This document shows positions 21,716 through 34,455 of a stretch of DNA of 64,000 bases, piece by piece. The number at the start of each line of letters is the position of its first letter. The first letter of the stretch is position 1. The DNA lies in assembly GCA_002633005.1 (NCBI GenBank), contig NMRA01000289.1, forward strand, positions 158,792-222,791. Direction: 5' to 3'. Source of the DNA: Phoronis australis (lineage: Eukaryota; Phoronida; Phoronidae). Both the position numbers and the translations under genes were made by a program. The notes under the pieces are model-generated. The model made no database searches and had not been told where the DNA came from. It saw only the letters and a program-made list of their open reading frames with translations.

Positions 21716-23990
21716 TGACTGAAAGACTCAGGAACAAATCTCATACTCACAGTTCACAGAAAACTGGTAGCCTACACTAAAGTACACTACACAACAGAAT
21801 TCCTGTCGTAATGTGATTGTGAGAGACAAAAGCGTTTTGGTGTCAAATGAAAAAACTCGGGACTCAAATGTCGATCCACGGATATTTTAACAGGGCCGCG
21901 CCCCCGCATCATTGATGCATAGAATTAAAAGGGAACTGTATTTTATTCTGAATAAATTCTGGATAGTTTTCTATGAATTGTTGATTAATTTCACAAATAA
22001 TTCAACACCAAAAATTAAACTTATGTTCTCTAACGAAGCTCAAAAAATTACCGGCTTGGAGCGCTGCTTAGTCTCGTGACGTATTTGGCGGGGGCAAAGT
22101 CACTGTCCTGTGTTAGCGTGCAATCAAGTAGCGTTTTTTATATTGTCGGAATAAGAAATTTTAGTGTGAAATTTCGGGTCACAAGGGATACCTGTTTGAG
22201 CCAAGGCAACACAAAGTGATACCTAGTCATCGTCATCGTCAGACGAAAATTTGCCGGTGTAACTGGTGTCAGTGACTGTGCCGAGGGCAATGTGGACTCT
22301 AGCCATCCAGTCAGCCAGTTGTCAGCCAATACTCCGGCAGCTCTGTAAACTTGAAGGGTTGGTAAGTTACCGACTGTACCTGTATGAAGACTATCGTACC
22401 ACTATGTGTTGAGCTCCGTTAACCCCGAAATTTCAGACAGCCGTTGACTACCCGGGTATAGTTGACTCAGTTATGCTCGTCACCTCGTCGTAAAACTTAG
22501 GCTACATCAACATATAAAGCTAACGGACCGGCGGGGGCGCATGCAAAATCTGATATAGTCACCCGACACTTCCATTGTTCGTTGCAGCCGTTTAAGTTGA
22601 AAACAATCAAATAAAAGTCCTTTGGTAGCATAATTTGCCGCCTTTTCAACAAAGAAGTGTGTTGTCCGTTTCAAGAACAGTACGCTCGTGACTGACACGG
22701 CGCACGCGCCATTTCATAAAAATTTGAGACGTCTTTCGGGACATCATAACAGCTTCGCAGCACCAAGGTTGTTCTAAAATTCGGTTTGCTGGTGTAAAAA
22801 TACTAAAAACTTGAAACAAAATGAAACAAGCTCCGATAATTTGTTATAACAACTACGCAATCTAGGTACCGTCAGCGACGAACTCATGATAAAAGAATCA
22901 GGGGGAAAAGAAAGTGGTAAAGGTCAGGTGATGTAATCGCAAAAAGCCGACTCAAGAAAACACATCACAGTTTTACTAGCACCAGCCGATGAACGATCGC
23001 TAACATTTCCAACACCGGTAAATACAGAAGTTAGTTTACTCTAGGAACCTGTTTCCTAGGTTTACTCAAGGATGACTTAGTTTTAATGACATTTATTTGA
23101 GTCAGATTTTATTTGCACAGTTTTTACCCATATCGGCTTAAACCTGTAGGCCTATATCTAGCATACACTGAGCTTTGGGCCAAGGCTTGGGTAACCCGGC
23201 GATGGTATGCGATGACCATCTCTTTAGAAGACGCCTTTTTCGAAGAGTTTGAGCGACCAGGTGCCATACAAAAACGCATAGCGAACCTTTTACAGCACTG
23301 TGGCAAACAATAAAAAAATAAAGACGATTGATACAATGACAAATTACGATGTAAACTCTTCAAATATGACATAAGCAATGAATGTGCAAAGCAGCCGATA
23401 CCCCGCCGTTCACGTCACTGACACATCAGCCAATCAGCGATCGCTTTCAGAATTCAGTGTTTTGACCATGAATACGAATTGGCTTTTGTTTGGCACGCAA
23501 GTCAGGCAAATGTGAGTTTTATTTGTATGTTAGAACCGATTAACTGCAACATTATTTTGACTACAGTCCCCTTTTAAGTTTTCAATGGCGCACTGCTTAC
23601 GGTAACTTAATTGGTCCAACTGGCACATTAAAATTATGTTGATTTTTTCACCTTTTCACCGAGACCACAGATTATCTAACTTGACTCATGACAGACTAGT
23701 GGCCCTGTGGCTGTGATTGTGCCATGGCCGTATCACCCCATGGCCATGGGCATGGGTATGTTTTCCTAAAATTATATGCAATCGTACGGGTGACATTTTG
23801 ATTTGGAATTCATGGACTGCAAGTATCCAAAAAGCTGACGATCACATCGTACGTTCATCATAGTCCTTCCGCCTAGCCTACACTGCAAACAGTGGCAACA
23901 GGACTGCGATCGACTTGTCTAACAACCATGAACAGAACACACAAAATGAAAGACAATGTATCACATTATTGAATAACAGATAATCCTTAC
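21716..23990. other. Presumed intron of the THAP gene; nothing else supported
   Basis: Open frames at 22507-22698 (minus) and 23113-23313 (plus, followed by AATAAA) have no recognised motif. No repeat was identified. Confidence 0.35.
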
Positions 23991-24088
23991 CTTTATGGAT
24001 CCTTAGGAAACCCAAAAAATGACACGTCTGGGGTTTTCGTGGGCGAATTCATGCAATTCATTGCACTACGAAATGCGTCCTTCCCCAT
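23991..24088 (-). pseudogene. THAP-domain first exon with nonsense codon
   Basis: Minus strand from an ATG at 24088 to a GTAAGG donor. It encodes MGKDAFRSAMNCMNS...DVSFFGFPKDP, matching the start of a THAP domain (C..C, then FxxFPKDP). The first zinc cysteine position holds Arg (CGT), and a TAA stop lies directly before the last two bases of the exon. Both changes would disable the domain. It pairs naturally with the C-x2-H exon at 21236-21705, about 2.3 kb away. Pairing is inferred from order and content only. Confidence 0.45.
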
Positions 24089-24099
24089 TGTTTTGGCAC

Positions 24100-26280
24100 T
24101 TCCTGGTTGACAGTTGCTTAGTCACCACTTGGTGGCGCTAGCTTTAACAGCGAACTCACAAGTGAACTCTCCTATACTACTACACTCCTTGGTGCTACCC
24201 TAATGATAATCTATCACTATCACCTAGCTAACTAATCTCCTCTGAGTGAGACCAACGTAAAATCATTACTTCTTCTTCTTCTTGGTTTAAGTGACCACAC
24301 TCACACATTAGAACTAATACTATTATTAGCTACATTACGCTGTGTCGTCCACAGGCACCTGCAGATCGAATTGCCTATAGCCTCTACATCGCCTCTGCTT
24401 CGGGCCAACAGAGGCGATGGTCATTGCCTAGGTAAAACAAAGCCAAAAGCAAAACTGACAAAAGGCGCGACTTGACCCCTGCTCTGTATGCTTAAGTTTA
24501 TCCTCCCCTCCTGAGTCAGGGGACAGTGGCTGTGCGATGAAAAAAAAAACAATTGTTTTGAAACTCGTGCCACTGGTACCAAATGCAGAAAATAGGAAAT
24601 GAATAGGAGTTCCAACCTGTCTCAACTTTGTCATTCCCGCCATTCTTGTGTTGCGGAAGTGCTAAACTGTTAGTGCTATCTGGCGAGATTACAAGTTCTC
24701 GCACAGCAGCGCCACCTTTGTAGGTCAAAGTGCGACGTCGGAAGATAAGCTACGACGAGTCGAGTGTGTCGGTACGTGTAAGTAATATTTTATTCTATAG
24801 AATAAGTGTCACCGGTTACCCACAATCGAGTATCGAGTGCGTTTTCATCTGTTTGCCACAGCGTACAAATTTTTAGTGTACACTGGCTTGCCTAACCGCT
24901 GAACGAAGGCGGCGTCCGAGGTCTTGGTCCACGGCTGCGACTGGCCAAGCGACGGGGCAGAAACGTCAGTTGCATTATGAAAATCTGCATCGTCATTGCA
25001 GTTCACTGATAACAAGTTCATTATTCATTTCTGTTAGTTCCTAATATCGAGACGGTTTATATCTTAAAGATAGCTGCACTCATTCAGCTCCTCTATCTCT
25101 CACGGTAGAGGTCGGGTCACGATCGGGACCTATAAGTACATGTAGGCCATTTTCACGAAAGACGTCGCTCTAGTCGCTTAGCGACACGCAGTGTTGGCTT
25201 ACGTAGTAAATGCATGTAGGCTGATGACTGGTGTACTGCCATCACGTGAATCTTTGCCGGCCGGAGCTGGGTCTCAAGGCGTCTGTAGCATTTTTTACCG
25301 ATTATCAAGATCGGGGTCTAAATTTAATGTCTATCATGAAACAAGAAATTTTAAGTATCAGTCCACGGATCCACCGACCACAGTACAGCCAACAAGCGGC
25401 AAGGTGGGGGGTCAACCATTCAGATCCATGTTTAGTCTGATAAATCACATTAGGGATGAGAGAAAATGGGTGAAGTATGACACCACAAAGTTTGGTGGTT
25501 TAGGAGATACAAGGGAAGTGTTCTGGGGGGCAAAATGAGGCAATTTCTTGGTGTGGAATGAGTCATTTTTGACCAAATTTTCTACTCCAGTTTCTGCTTC
25601 AAACAGAATCGTTTCTGAACAATTTTGATATCACATGATAGGTTCATGACCAATGTCAGTAAAAACGGCACCGACACTGCAATATCGGTTACCATGGTAA
25701 CACTGGAACTGTTTCCGTGGAGGTACATTTCCGTCTTGTGAAAAACCAGCAGTAAGCTGTACCCTTATAGCGAAGCTGCCCCCGCGAGAAAACTAAAAAT
25801 AATAACATGGACATGTAGAAGACTCCATGCCCTTGAAATTAATACAATAAAAACTTTGTCAGCCCTTCAGGCAGGCTTGGTAATAGGTGTCTGAATTTCA
25901 CTATTTTCAGACCGCGTATGTGTATTTGTCATGTTAAACCAGTCACTAGTTGTGCGCCGTTTCTACGCATTAATATGCCGTGGTATAATACAACAATTAA
26001 AACAATTGGTTTGCTTAAATGTTTTTAATTAATTTTAAGGACACTAGCATTTCCCAATAAAATATGAAATTATACTAAATTTGTTCATCCAATTCGTCTG
26101 AATACCAAACTAAAGCTTACAATGCGTTAGTTGAATGATGGCTGACCTAAAGTGCGGGTTTGCGAATTTATCTATTTATCTGGCACTGCCAGTCGCATCG
26201 AATGTGGTATTTCTACAAATTGCGGGGAGAAACAACTTTGGAAACTCTAGGGAAATACACAAGGTATAGAGCGAGACATT
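24100..26280. other. No gene recognised
   Basis: Holds a few overlapping open frames on both strands (24421-24728 minus, 25191-25538 plus) with no family motif. A possible plus-strand 5' UTR exon ends at a GTAAGT near 24778, but no coding continuation was found. Confidence 0.35.
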
Positions 26281-26288
26281 TGAGCACC

Positions 26289-26517
26289 TTATAAGAGTAC
26301 GTGGAGCTGATGTGGAGGTGGAACGTGTCCTCCTGAGTAGTCTGTCTCAGTGTCTGCCTCGGAGGCACTGTGTGCAGCAGGAGCTACATAATCTACCGTA
26401 TTAGGTTCACTTGCCCGAATCATCGTTACAACACTCGAGATATATTGGCGTCGCCAAAGACACTTAGAACATTCACTGCACACTAGAGGAGAAATCTGAT
26501 AGAGGTCTGAAAAATTA
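26289..26517 (-). CDS. Possible terminal exon of an unknown gene
   Basis: Minus strand, entered after TAATTTTTCAG and open to a TAA at 26289. It encodes about 75 residues with VCSECSKC near the start and an acidic Ser/Glu stretch (SASEADTETDYS) near the end. I do not recognise it. Neither a preceding exon nor a polyadenylation signal was found, so this is a weak call based on the splice site and residue composition. Confidence 0.2.
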
Positions 26518-26539
26518 CCAAAGACGTTTAAAGCCAAGG

Positions 26540-29500
26540 TTCAACGTCCTGCTTCGTGTGAGCTCAGGTAGGAATCACTAAACTCCAGGGTCTGACCCTG
26601 AGGAATATTTTTAGAAGCCCGTCATTCATGCAAAAATACTTTTATTGACACAAAGTGATTGCTTATAGCTTTGGCCTTATTGCTTAATCATATCTTATCC
26701 AAATGTGTTGATGTTTATGCAACTACATGTATACAATGGCATAGAAAATAAGGTTGTCATCATAACTTTTCATAACAACCACCAAATGTGTAACATGACT
26801 TCTGCCCATGAAATACTTTTAGAGACTAGGGAGTATGTTTTGTCTACCAATGATTTTCTGCGATTGTGAAGTTAATTAAACATGCTAAAGCCGTCAAAAA
26901 TATTGGTCCCTTCACTTATTTTAGCTTGGTATTCATATTTTGTGAGCCGAAATGGCCACATTAAATTTAATATGTTTAATTTTTCATTAATACAATTTTA
27001 GGAATCGGGAAAGGCTTATGCTGAAGAAGTGGCTTCTGCTGAAGTTGGAGACTTGCCGATTATTAGTAAAGGTTGGGTATGGAAAATTTCACAACCAGCG
27101 AGAAGATACCCTTCTGGACAACTAAGTGAGGGGGCTAGAGAGAGGCCGAAAAGTCTACTCCCAGAAGATATGTAAAAGAGAATTTGTAGCTTGAGGAACG
27201 AGTTGGGGAAAAAGCATTTGCCAAAGATTACTGGCTTATACCACAACAGGTCCAAAGTAATTTGTTGAGATAGGCCACTCTCAACAAATGTGGGGAAACT
27301 GGGACAGAGGAAGTGGAGTATGCATAGAAAGAGGCAATCTGCGATTGTCAAGGATGTAGCATTGTAAAAATTCAATGGGAGGAAACAGTACAGTGGCTGG
27401 ACCTGTAAATACTCTGGCTGATCTGCTAAATCCAGTGGGGGCATTATTGTATCAGCACAGCTGTGTAGGGAAGTAGGCCTGTGTGTTGTCGCAAGCTTTG
27501 TTTGCACCAGAACTGCTTGTGTGAACAGCACAAGTCTAAAATTTACCTAGTCTAAGACTGAGTTTTTGTCCAGGCACGGATTATGATCCTGGGCCACATG
27601 GTAATGGTACATTGTTCATTTTGTTTAGCCACTGGATTTTTTGGTCTGACAGGATTACTCAGTGTCGCCATCACATTTAGATGATTTCTGACCTCTGTAC
27701 TATTTCTTTTCCTTGAAGATGCGTAATTGATCTGAATTTATGTTTCCGCATTTTATTTACCATTGTAGATTTTTGTTTGTAAATGGGTATATATTACTGA
27801 AATTTGAGACCCTGTTGCAGTTAGGCTGGTTTTGTTAACTTATCTTTCTGCCTGGGTTGTAAACCCATATTCTGTCCAGGAGGTAATAAGTTTTGATTTA
27901 GACCATTTACCTCTATAAACTTTGCTCAGTTTGTTCCTTATCCAGATGGGAAGTGATTTCTGGAATTGTAGCGAATTGACAGTTTGCTATTCCTTGAGAC
28001 CATGCTGTGTGTATAAAATCGCACACTATTAGTCTGGTCTTTAGCAATTGCATATTGCCAGATCTTTCAAAGTTCTGAAATTGCTCAAAAGTGACCTGGA
28101 AGTAATACCTATTTCGTGATGGTAAAATATCTAAATCAAAAGTTGTTTTATGTGATTTTAGGCGAGTTTATGTCCACTTCAAATGATTTTTTGTTGCAGT
28201 ACTGAAAAGTATTGGCACATTAGCTCTGGTGGCTCCTTGTTTTTTTGGCGAATTGACCATTTTATGGTTCCCATGGGTAATTTTGTTACTGGTCTAGTAT
28301 GTATGTACAACTGTAATCGTAGGGCAATTGTAATGCAAACCATGTTGCAAAAGTATTTTTTCATGACCATTTCATTGTAAAATGCTGCCTAATTGGAACC
28401 GACAAGCCAATTTTTCATTTTGTGGTGGTTAGTTTTGATAAGAACATTGATGTGGTAAATACAGCTACCTCAAGTTTGTGAAGAAGAGATTTCCAGTGTT
28501 GTCAGCGATATTGCGAAATCACTTTTTCGCAGTGAGACTACATCACCTTAAATGTAATTCCCTGACTTTATGAGCTTTGTGTGGTTGACTCTGTCCTGTA
28601 GCAATTAGAGTGTTGAAAAGATCTAGAAGGCAATTTTTTATTAGAGTCATAACATTTGCACTTTTGACTGTACAGTTATCTTTGCATTGTATTACGAAAA
28701 CATATTTTGTAGTACACAAGTCTCTGGTTGGTATTTTATATTTTTTCACAAGGAATATTTTCAACTTAGATGAGTTGTCTGTGAGGTAGGCAATTTTCAA
28801 ATAAGATAATGAATAAAATTGTCAAACATTGTTTTATTTTTTAGATGTGTGATCTTCCAATAAGTGATTACTTTTAAAAAACCTGTGCAGAATTTGATTT
28901 TTACTCTTCATTTGAAGGAGAATAAATCCATAAACCTGCATTGTCTAGAAATTTTACTCAAACTACATATTACAGGGTTGGGGATTGGAATCTTAATACA
29001 ACAGAGTCTGAACCCGTACCATGAGCAATACAACACAATACACGGATATAAAAATTTGGTGTTTAGGTTCCACGGAAAGGATTCGTGTGCGCGGTAATAG
29101 TTACTAAGGTGCGTGGTCATTGTTTGTGGATACTTTGGGATTCCTCTTCTGTGGTCATCCACGGGAAACCTGGTCGCATAGAGAACAATAGATTAGTATC
29201 TTCATTGTTTCCGTTGTTATAATAAAGATATAATGACGAGCACTTATCGGCAACGGTCTCAGTGATGTACGCAAGGTTCTATATCCATGCGACCTGTGTT
29301 GTTACATCCAACAATGACACAACAAAGGAAAACAATGATAGGACCGATGGGCGAAAAACATGCGACGAGTTGCCATGGACAGTGGTGGAGTTTGTCTTGT
29401 CATTCGAATGTTTTTACAGAACTGCAAACCCGGTATTTCGTCAGGAAAATTTCTGCGGTCTTTTGTTTTAAGTCGTGGGAAAAATTGCGGTCATGCAACA

Positions 29501-31290
29501 AAACTTATCCTTCATTTGATATTACAATGCATTGCATGAACATTTGATCAACAGAAAATCTGACTTGAATATGTGTGAAGAAATACCCATGAGGAAATTG
29601 CAAAGTAAAACAACTGTAAATCAAAATAACCTACATTTGTCGAGTTCATGTCTAACCCTGTTCACTGTGGAGGACATAATCGGCTTTTTACAAAATGGAG
29701 CCATGTATGGTATTTAGGGGTACTATAGCCCTAAGTGATCAGTAGTAAAACGTTCAAAACATTCAGGAGGAACTAACTTGTTGCAAAATATCGAAAAACA
29801 TGAAGGACAATCGGATTTTACGGTGCTCACGCATCGATCTCAGATGTATGAAAATTTCTCATTTTAGTACATTTGAGGTGCCAAAATATATAACTAATAA
29901 ACTGGCTGACAAAGTTTTTATTTTATGAAATGAAAGTAACATGTTTTGTCAACATTTTGGCTAAGTTTCATTCTCTTAGCAGTGGGGGCAGATTTGGTAC
30001 AGCAGTGTACTGAACACAACCTCAAAATGGCATAACGGGGGGCAGTGTAGTAAAACTACTAAATGAGGGTGATAAATCGGAATCGTGTTTCAAGACATCT
30101 GTGTAACAATCTACAGGCACCACTAAACAATGCCAAGTGAATAATAAATCAATAGCTTTCATTCAAGGAAAAATATGAACAGTTAAAACTGGACAGTTTT
30201 TATACCGTGAAAACATGGCTGCGAAGCCGTAAAATGTGTTTGAGCCTATAACTTTAGAAAAACGCAATATTTTGAGGAAATATTTTACCACTGTTTATAG
30301 ATCCTATAGGACTACCTATGTGCCAAATTTGGTGAAAATCGGCTGACCCCCAGCTTGCCGCTCATGGCTGGTGCTCTCGTGGACTAATACTTAAAATTAC
30401 CGTGGCAAAATTCGGCGGAAATAGCGCCGCCACAGGATTCACCGGCTCGTCAACTAGCCCATTGACCGCCTGTCTTATAAGCTGAGAACCCAACGATGGT
30501 GTATTTATTCTTCGACATGTCAATTCAACTACGTCAAAACAAACTTAGGACCCTATTTGACAAGTCTCAAAACTAGTAGTACTGGTATTCAGCATATCAA
30601 CTGAGAAATTTGAGTCCTATTACTTTGCTAAACACTGTGTATCAGTTAGTAGCTGGATCTGTATAGCAAATATGCTTAAAAGGTTTCACAGAAGGTTATG
30701 TCAAATAATCAAAATCGTTTTATAAAACTTATGAACTATACTGAAAGCCAAAACATTCCATGGCAGACTCCTTCTGCAAATTGATTTTAAAAATGCTTTT
30801 GATAGACTATAATGGAATTTCATGTCCGAACGTTCTTTCGGAATTTTAGCAGATGTGTTCCTATGTATATGGCAACAGATGACTACAAGTTTCAGACCAG
30901 TGCAATTATAGCTGTGCTCCTTAGTATCAATTTTATTGTTTACATTTGCCTCTCATTGAGTTTCTTTTATCTTTGTAGTTCTTTGATGGATTTTCATAAA
31001 AATGGCAAATAATTCTGAGACCACATCTTCCCATTTTTGGATAGGTTTAAGGTATTCTGAGCCATCCAATGGACGCCCAAAAAAGAACACCGTTTGCGGT
31101 GCTGTCGCGTGGGCATTTCAACGCTCCGCGTTGCTGTTATACGAGGCATTACATCAGTGTACTGTACAAAAGTGAAAAGAATATCTTAATTTGAAACCAC
31201 ATTTTATTATTGAAACGTTGGACACCACTGAGTCTATTTTTAATGAGTAAAGTTTTCACTCATTGATACGGTTGTACTTCGGGAGCATGT
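26540..31290. other. No gene supported
   Basis: A 171-residue minus-strand frame at 27016-27531 has no motif and unusual composition. Parts of 27880-28120 resemble 40330-40640 and 41880-42110 (shared TTGAGACCAT and downstream words), suggesting an old dispersed repeat. The rest is AT-rich. Confidence 0.35.
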
Positions 31291-31295
31291 TTTCG

Positions 31296-31768
31296 GTTAT
31301 AGAGAATTTGTTAAATGCACGACACTTTTCATTGTTCACAGTCTTTATTCCGTTACGTTCGTACTTTCGGAACAAAGCTCTACTCAACTGAACATAATTC
31401 CAGTAACTGACCTAGCGACGTAATTAAAAGACACACGATATTTCGAAACATACTTGTTTCATTCTCAAGTGAAGATAAAATGACGCAGTAATGCCACCAC
31501 TGAGTATAAGCTGATGACACACACAGTGAAATAATGGAAAGAATGACTAATGAAGGGGGGTTAAAGGAAAGTCACGCGAACAAGTGTAACGTGTATTTCA
31601 CACCCGCCGTGTCTCACTGTGTTTATCTTCATTTGAGAATGAAACAAGGTCAGTTACTGTATCTATGTTCAGTTGAGAGTAGAGTTTTGTTCCGAAAGTA
31701 CGAACGTAACGGAATAAAGACTGTGAACAATGAAAAGTGTCGTGTATTTAACAAATTCTGTATAACTC
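31296..31768. repeat. Long inverted repeat (foldback)
   Basis: The left arm (31296-31479) and right arm (31624-31768) are reverse complements over about 145 bp with few mismatches, for example GTACTTTCGGAACAAA on the left and TTTGTTCCGAAAGTACGAAC on the right. The left arm has an extra ~41 bp (about 31411-31450) that the right arm lacks. The loop is about 145 bp. A transcript would form a long hairpin. It may be a foldback transposon or an inverted duplication. Confidence 0.8.
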
Positions 31769-32340
31769 ATTGATACATGTACATGTACTCAATAACTCGT
31801 CTCGGTCAATTGCAAGGGTAAACGGTGTATGCATGTGCTGTACTTACATTAATGCTATTGTGCCTGTGTATTTTTTGTTTGACGAATAAAAGGTCGGCAA
31901 AGTTTTGACTTAGAAAACTATTGTTGGTGAGACATCTTGAGATGAGAGTTTTACATGTATCTCATATCTTATACTCAGGTATCTTATCTCCAGACTCCAA
32001 TCGATTTTGGCTACTGTGTACCTTGACCTCGTTTTTCAATATTTTAGCGAGCCTTTTGAGAGTTCGGCTTAAGAATTTTTGATTCGCGCTATGTCTAGAA
32101 GGAAGGTTTACACTATGTTCATATTTGAAACCTTTCCTTGTATTCAAGGTCACATCGAGAATAATTGAAGGTACATCGCACCACGAAAGTTCGCTTTTAA
32201 AGCAAAACTATTGTCTTTACACAAAGAATTTAAAACGACACAAAATTACCCCCTTTAAAGTGCATGCATCTAGAAGCGGCTAATTTTAAAGTTCGTGCTT
32301 CTGTTCTAGCCTAAATCAAATGTATTCTTGTAATTCTTTT

Positions 32341-32346
32341 CAGAAA
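32341..32346 (+). other. Splice acceptor and 5' UTR edge of the luciferase-like gene
   Basis: TTCTTTTCAG ends at 32343, four bases before the ATG at 32347, so the coding exon is probably preceded by a non-coding 5' exon that was not located. Confidence 0.5.
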
Positions 32347-33351
32347 ATGGCGAAGTCTGTCGAAAGGTTGGCACACTTGATGAGTCACTTGGCTCGTGCT
32401 GAAACCACTCCTTCCATTAGCATGAAAAGCACATACATTCCTAAACGTCTTGCATCTTCGGAAGCAGAAGCCGTGCTGCAGACTCGAAAATCGATCGGTG
32501 TCCTAGGTTCTAAAATTAGTTACTTGGACACTGGCTATGATACAGACGAACGGGTAGTAATTTTTGTTCACGGCAACCCAACAAGCTCCTATCTTTGGCG
32601 AAACGTCATACCCCATGTCCAGAGCGTCGCGCGATGCATCGCGCCTGATCTCATTGGTATGGGAATGTCGGATAAGGAACCCAACCACGTGTACACATTT
32701 GCAAGTCACTACAAATACTTCTCTGCCTGGATGGATAGTATCAAACTTCCGGAGAAGGTTGTATTTGTCTTGCACGATTGGGGTGGTGGACTAGGATTCC
32801 ATTGGTGCAATCAACACCGAGAAAGAGTAAAAGCGCTTGCGTACACGGAGACGCTTGTTAGGTCCATTCCTAGCTGGGATAACTTTCCTGAAGTGGCTCG
32901 AAATATCTTTCAAGCTATTCGGTCCAGCGCAGGCGAAGATATTGTGCTGAACAAGAACATGTTCGTGGAGAGGCTGCTTCCTGGAGCTATACAGAGAGAA
33001 CTAACTCTGGAAGAGATGGACAACTATCGTCGACCGTTCAAGGAGCCTGGGGAATCGAGACGTCCCACACTTACTTTCCCACGAGAGATTCCGGTAGTCT
33101 CGGATGGACCGCAGTACGTTGTAGATTTAGTAAATGATTATAACAAGTGGCTGAAATCCGATGATTCTATTCCGAAGTTGTTCATCGACGCGGATCCGGG
33201 ATTCTTTAGTCCAGGCATCCGCCGTGAAGTGAAGAGTTGGCCAAACCAACGCATTGTCGTGGTAAAGGGCTTACACTTCGTCCAAGAAGATTCACCCCAC
33301 CAAATTGGACAAGCCGTGGCTAATCTTGTCAAAGAGGTATATCGAATTTAG
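32347..33351 (+). CDS. Renilla-luciferase-like / haloalkane-dehalogenase-family hydrolase
   Basis: A single uninterrupted exon encodes 334 residues of an alpha/beta-hydrolase, close to the 311 of Renilla luciferase but with a longer N terminus. Visible motifs, numbered from the ATG: HGNPTSS with halide-binding Asn77; the nucleophile elbow HDWGGG with Asp144 and Trp145; acidic Glu168 in YTETLV; and catalytic His310 in KGLHF. RRPTLTFPREIP and IDADPGFFS are luciferase-family blocks. All three catalytic residues are present and no frame is broken. Relatives are coelenterazine luciferases in sea pansies and brittle stars, and dehalogenase-like enzymes in sea urchins, amphioxus and acorn worms. Sequence alone does not decide between light emission and dehalogenation. 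The first ~35 residues are basic and could be a targeting peptide. The ATG after the acceptor was chosen; the frame is open a few codons further upstream. Confidence 0.92.
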   Translation: MAKSVERLAHLMSHLARAETTPSISMKSTYIPKRLASSEAEAVLQTRKSIGVLGSKISYLDTGYDTDERVVIFVHGNPTSSYLWRNVIPHVQSVARCIAPDLIGMGMSDKEPNHVYTFASHYKYFSAWMDSIKLPEKVVFVLHDWGGGLGFHWCNQHRERVKALAYTETLVRSIPSWDNFPEVARNIFQAIRSSAGEDIVLNKNMFVERLLPGAIQRELTLEEMDNYRRPFKEPGESRRPTLTFPREIPVVSDGPQYVVDLVNDYNKWLKSDDSIPKLFIDADPGFFSPGIRREVKSWPNQRIVVVKGLHFVQEDSPHQIGQAVANLVKEVYRI

Positions 33352-33920
33352 GAAAAAAGATGAAGTTAACGTTTCTTCTTCATACCTACTGTGATTAATT
33401 TCCGAAGTAAAAACAAATCACGCATGCAGTGAATTTTTGTAGGCCTTAGTTTTTCAACCAAGTGCTTTTCATTAGTTACCAAATGTTTTCTTTACCTTAG
33501 TCAGAACTCGAAAACGACATTTCTAATGCAAATGGAATTACGACCATGATTTTCAGTCTGAGGCAAACGTGCATTGCTTCTAAAGGAAATCGAATATTTT
33601 CCCTTTATGGAAGCTGGATTCTGCAGCTGACTTTTAAAGATCGAGATCTGGTGTCACGCCTTGACAATTTTGTTTTCACTGTTGGTTAGCTCTTGTGCAT
33701 GTCCCCTATGGAGAAGAAGTTGACTTAAACGAAATCGTCAACTGTTTGGCTTGATCAAGCCGTGACAGTTAGACGTTGGCAGCGTTAGGTTTTCATGAAA
33801 ACACGCTCTCATTTGAGACAGAATCAGAAGCTGGATTAATAGTTCGAAACGTGTGTGAGTAGGATACATCCGTTCATTATGACTGCATCTGATACATGTA
33901 GCACTAATGCGACCTTTGAT
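33352..33920. other. Downstream flank of the luciferase-like gene
   Basis: AT-rich, with no canonical AATAAA seen close to the stop. No other gene recognised. Confidence 0.35.
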
Positions 33921-33934
33921 ATCAACAACGTATT

Positions 33935-34455
33935 GACATTGCAGCGTTCTGTCGTTCAGTAACTTTTCCAGACGTGAGGGGTGCTGAACGTTGGATAACA
34001 TCTGGCTCTTTTATTAACTGCCCAGCTCAGTCTTTTGTCCCGTATGATAACAAGCAGGCCAATTATCTCCCAGGCTTCAAAGGAAACGAGTGCGTTGGTA
34101 ATCCGTTTGGACAGAATAGATTGCCTTAACTTCTGTTGTAGTTGGACGATTTTTGGTGATTCAAAAACGGAAAATGATCAGCATTTGACGAGGAATTCGG
34201 AAATGCTATTTGAGTTAAGCTCAAATATGTTATAACTTAACTTCCATTTTTATCATCCCAGCCCAGTCGGGCTAGGTAGGACCTGATCGGAGATTAGAGC
34301 AATTATCGAACAAAAGAGCAGAGGCCCTCCAACCATAAATGCCAGAATGGAGTTAATCAGTCGTGAAAGATATTGTCTACGGGGGTAAACTTCCCAACTT
34401 CTTGTTGGGCTATAGAATCGAACAAGTTGGGAGCAACGGGATGTCGCCGTCATGT
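33935..34455. repeat. Dispersed repeat shared with 58.1-59.4 kb
   Basis: Three blocks match the 58-59 kb copy in the same order: GTCGTTCAGTAACTTTTCCA (33951) matches 58132; the CAGCCCA(G/C)CCCAGTC(A/G)GGCTA region (about 34235-34310) matches 58190-58258; and GGCCCTCCAACCAT...GGGAGCAACGGGATGTCG (about 34320-34450) matches 59268-59385. At 58 kb about 1 kb of the TGACCT repeat lies between the second and third blocks; here they are joined, so this looks like an uninterrupted copy. Confidence 0.7.

Noticed and set aside
26999-27172. Plus-strand exon reading ESGKAYAEEVASAEVG after a TTTTAG
   Set aside because: Possible acceptor but no partner exon and a nearby stop; not recognised.
27016-27531. 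171-residue minus-strand ORF
   Set aside because: No motif, no splice context, and the opposite strand is partly open too; likely chance.
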